Shown here one piece after another: positions 62,374 through 64,000 of a stretch of DNA of 64,000 bases (position 1 is its first letter; each line of letters opens with the position of its first letter). Made by a program: the position numbers and the translations under genes. The notes under the pieces were generated by a model. That model saw only the letters and a program-made list of their open reading frames with translations. It ran no database searches and was not told where the DNA came from. This DNA is from Epibacterium sp. Ofav1-8 (GTDB lineage Bacteria; Pseudomonadota; Alphaproteobacteria; Rhodobacterales; Rhodobacteraceae), in NCBI RefSeq assembly GCF_022348185.1, contig NZ_JAKRFD010000011.1:1-64000 (forward strand), written 5' to 3'.

Positions 62374-63915
62374 ATGACAATGTTGCATGGCGGAAGCCTG
62401 ATCGACGGAACCTGGCACAGCACCGGTCCCCGCTTCACCAACGCGCCGGTGGACGGCGCCCCCGATACGTTCCATGCCCCCGGCGCGGCGGACCTGGACC
62501 AAGCGGTCGTGGCGGCCGAGGCGGCCTTTGCCACCTATGGGCGCCTGCCGGGCAGCGCCCGCGCCCGTTTCCTGCGCCGTATCGCCACCGAACTAGAGGC
62601 CCGCGGCGCGGCTCTGACCGAGATTGGCACCCGCGAGACCGGTCTACCCGCCGCCCGGCTTGAGGGCGAGCGCGGGCGCACCGTCGGCCAGTTGCGCATG
62701 TTCGCCGATCTGGTGGCGCGCGGCGACGACCTGATGCCGCGCCATGTGCCCGCCGATGCCAGCCGCACGCCCCCCCGGCCCGATCAGCAGCTGCTGCACC
62801 GCCCCATCGGCCCAGTGGCGGTTTTCGCCGCCTCGAATTTCCCGCTGGCCTTCTCGGTAGCGGGGGGCGACACCGCCTCGGCGCTGGCGGCGGGATGTCC
62901 GGTGGTCTTCCGTGCCCATTCCGCCCATCCCGGCACCTCAGAAGTGGCGGCTCAGGCCATCCAGGCCGCGATTGTCGCCGAGGGGCTGCCCGGCGGCGTG
63001 TTCTCGCTGTTGCAGGCGGGCAGCCGCGAGATCGCCACGGCACTGGTGCAACATCCGCTGATCAATGCCGTCGGCTTCACCGGATCGCTTGGCGGCGGGC
63101 GCGCGCTGTTCGACCTCTGCCACCGCCGCCCGATGCCGATCCCCTTCTTCGGCGAGCTGGGCTCGGTGAACCCGGTCTATGTCTTCGAGGCCGCCGCCAG
63201 CGCCCGCGCCGCCGGGATCGCCAGCGGCTGGGTCGCCTCACTGGGCCTCGGCGCGGGGCAGTTCTGCACCAATCCCGGCATTATCGTGCTGCCCGATCGG
63301 GACGATGTGGTCGCGACCTTCACCCAGGCCGCCATCGCGGCGGCCAAGGACACCGCCCCCCAGACCATGCTGACCGAGCGCATCGCCAGCGCCTATCACA
63401 CCGGCGTCGCCCATCTGGCGCGGCTGGCCGAACAGGTCTACGGCAACACCGACGGCACCGGTCGCAGCGCCGACATGGCGCTGTTCCAGTGCAGCGACGC
63501 CGAGCTGATCGACACCCCGGCCCTGGCCGAGGAAGTCTTCGGCGCCGCCGGGCTGATCGTGCGCGCCAGCGGCACCGATGCCTTTGCTCGAATCGCCGCC
63601 GCCCTGCCCGGCCAGTTGACCGCGACCCTGCATCGCGATCCCGCCGACCACGCCGCCGCCGAGGCGCTGCTGCCGCTGCTGGCGCGCAAGGCGGGGCGGG
63701 TGCTGTTCAACGGCTTCCCCACCGGGGTCGACGTTTCCGCCGCGATGGTGCACGGTGGCCCCTACCCGGCCTCGACCAATTTCGGCGCGACCTCAGTCGG
63801 AGAATTGTCGATCCACCGCTGGCTGCGTCCGGTCTGTTTTCAGGACATGGGCGCGCCTGCGCAGGACATACTGATCCTGCCCGACCCGAACCAGAGCGAG
63901 GCCCCGCAAAGATGA
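62374..63915 (+). CDS. NADP-dependent aldehyde dehydrogenase, 2-oxoglutarate-semialdehyde type
   Basis: 513 residues. Nucleophile in LGAGQFCTNPGIIVLP, Glu in FGELGSVNPVYVFE, N-terminal nucleotide loop VFAASNFPLAFSVAGGDTASALAAGCPVVFRAHSAHPGT. This is the subgroup of alpha-ketoglutarate-semialdehyde dehydrogenases with the 'GELGSVNP' motif, the last step of Weimberg-type routes. Coupled (ATGA) to the adenine-deaminase-like gene and 16 bases after the FAH-family gene. Confidence 0.88.
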   Translation: MTMLHGGSLIDGTWHSTGPRFTNAPVDGAPDTFHAPGAADLDQAVVAAEAAFATYGRLPGSARARFLRRIATELEARGAALTEIGTRETGLPAARLEGERGRTVGQLRMFADLVARGDDLMPRHVPADASRTPPRPDQQLLHRPIGPVAVFAASNFPLAFSVAGGDTASALAAGCPVVFRAHSAHPGTSEVAAQAIQAAIVAEGLPGGVFSLLQAGSREIATALVQHPLINAVGFTGSLGGGRALFDLCHRRPMPIPFFGELGSVNPVYVFEAAASARAAGIASGWVASLGLGAGQFCTNPGIIVLPDRDDVVATFTQAAIAAAKDTAPQTMLTERIASAYHTGVAHLARLAEQVYGNTDGTGRSADMALFQCSDAELIDTPALAEEVFGAAGLIVRASGTDAFARIAAALPGQLTATLHRDPADHAAAEALLPLLARKAGRVLFNGFPTGVDVSAAMVHGGPYPASTNFGATSVGELSIHRWLRPVCFQDMGAPAQDILILPDPNQSEAPQR

Positions 63916-64000
63916 CCCAATCCGCCACTCCGTCGCTGTCGCGGCTGATCCGCAGTGCCCGTGGCCTTGAGGAGGCGGATCTGGTGATCCGCGGCGGCCA
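63912..64000 (+). CDS. Adenine deaminase, N-terminal part (cut by window edge)
   Basis: ATG 63912 overlaps the ALDH stop (ATGA). The visible 29 residues MTQSATPSLSRLIRSARGLE then EADLVIRGGQ show the adenine deaminase start (LIRxARGxEEADLVIRGG). Converts adenine to hypoxanthine and ammonia. It indicates that the nucleoside handled here has an adenine-type base. The metal site lies beyond the edge. Confidence 0.7.
   Translation, partial: MTQSATPSLSRLIRSARGLEEADLVIRGG

Overview
The window looks like accessory DNA of an alphaproteobacterium, most likely a Rhodobacterales (Roseobacter-type) genome island or large plasmid. The reasons are the gene families present (Rhodobacterales-style BMP nucleoside transporter, DUF465 protein, IS5/IS1182/IS110/IS3 elements), the GC-rich metabolic right arm next to AT-richer patches at about 4.7-8.8 kb and 20-21 kb, and the dense mobile-element debris. 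Taxonomy is inference; no rRNA or tRNA gene was seen. Apart from two genes cut by the window edges, the broken genes are real lesions in this sequence (or base errors in it).

Left arm (1-20 kb): the right end of an IS3-family element, then small oxidoreductase units, each beside its own regulator: SDR plus SnoaL-like protein plus a broken Atu4866-type gene; NmrA-like reductase and AraC; a ParD-like antitoxin divergent from a methionine aminopeptidase with an iterated palindromic operator between them; a Tat-exported class A beta-lactamase coupled to a small secreted protein; AraC/SDR/hydrolase/LysR; a DUF465 plus acidic small-protein pair; dialkylglycine decarboxylase (dgdA) divergent from its LysR regulator; GST plus a PPOX-ferredoxin reductase fusion; SnoaL-like protein and TetR.

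Mobile and defence segment (20-30.6 kb): a degenerate IS1182-type element, a secreted/membrane pair, a prophage remnant (HNH, small terminase, truncated large terminase), then a four-gene defence operon: an unknown 209-aa protein, an XRE-ImmA/IrrE regulator-protease, a four-pass KwaA-like membrane protein and a KwaB-like (DUF4868) protein. An intact IS5-family element with a -1 frameshift signal follows.

Middle (30.7-42.9 kb): SnoaL-like, MFS and F420-type reductase genes, two SDRs and three TetR/Rrf2-regulated units (RidA, PaiB-like, MazG-like, MFS plus methyltransferase), and a second class A beta-lactamase with a divergent, frameshifted AmpR-type regulator. From 43.5 to 46.5 kb lies a junkyard of IS110 and tyrosine-recombinase fragments enclosing an aldehyde dehydrogenase gene fused to a transposon helix-turn-helix tail.

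Right arm (46.5-64 kb): a large divergent catabolic locus. A BMP-type nucleoside ABC importer, a nucleoside hydrolase and the start of an adenine deaminase sit together with an aldose dehydrogenase-type aldo/keto reductase, an SMP-30 lactonase, an IlvD/Edd sugar-acid dehydratase, a XylX-like FAH-family dehydratase and an alpha-ketoglutarate-semialdehyde-type dehydrogenase. This is the full set for import of a purine nucleoside, cleavage to base and pentose, and non-phosphorylative (Weimberg-type) oxidation of the pentose to 2-oxoglutarate. A dimethylformamidase-like amidohydrolase, a class III aminotransferase, a beta-hydroxyacid dehydrogenase and a GntR regulator are embedded in it and hint that the real substrate is a modified nucleoside.
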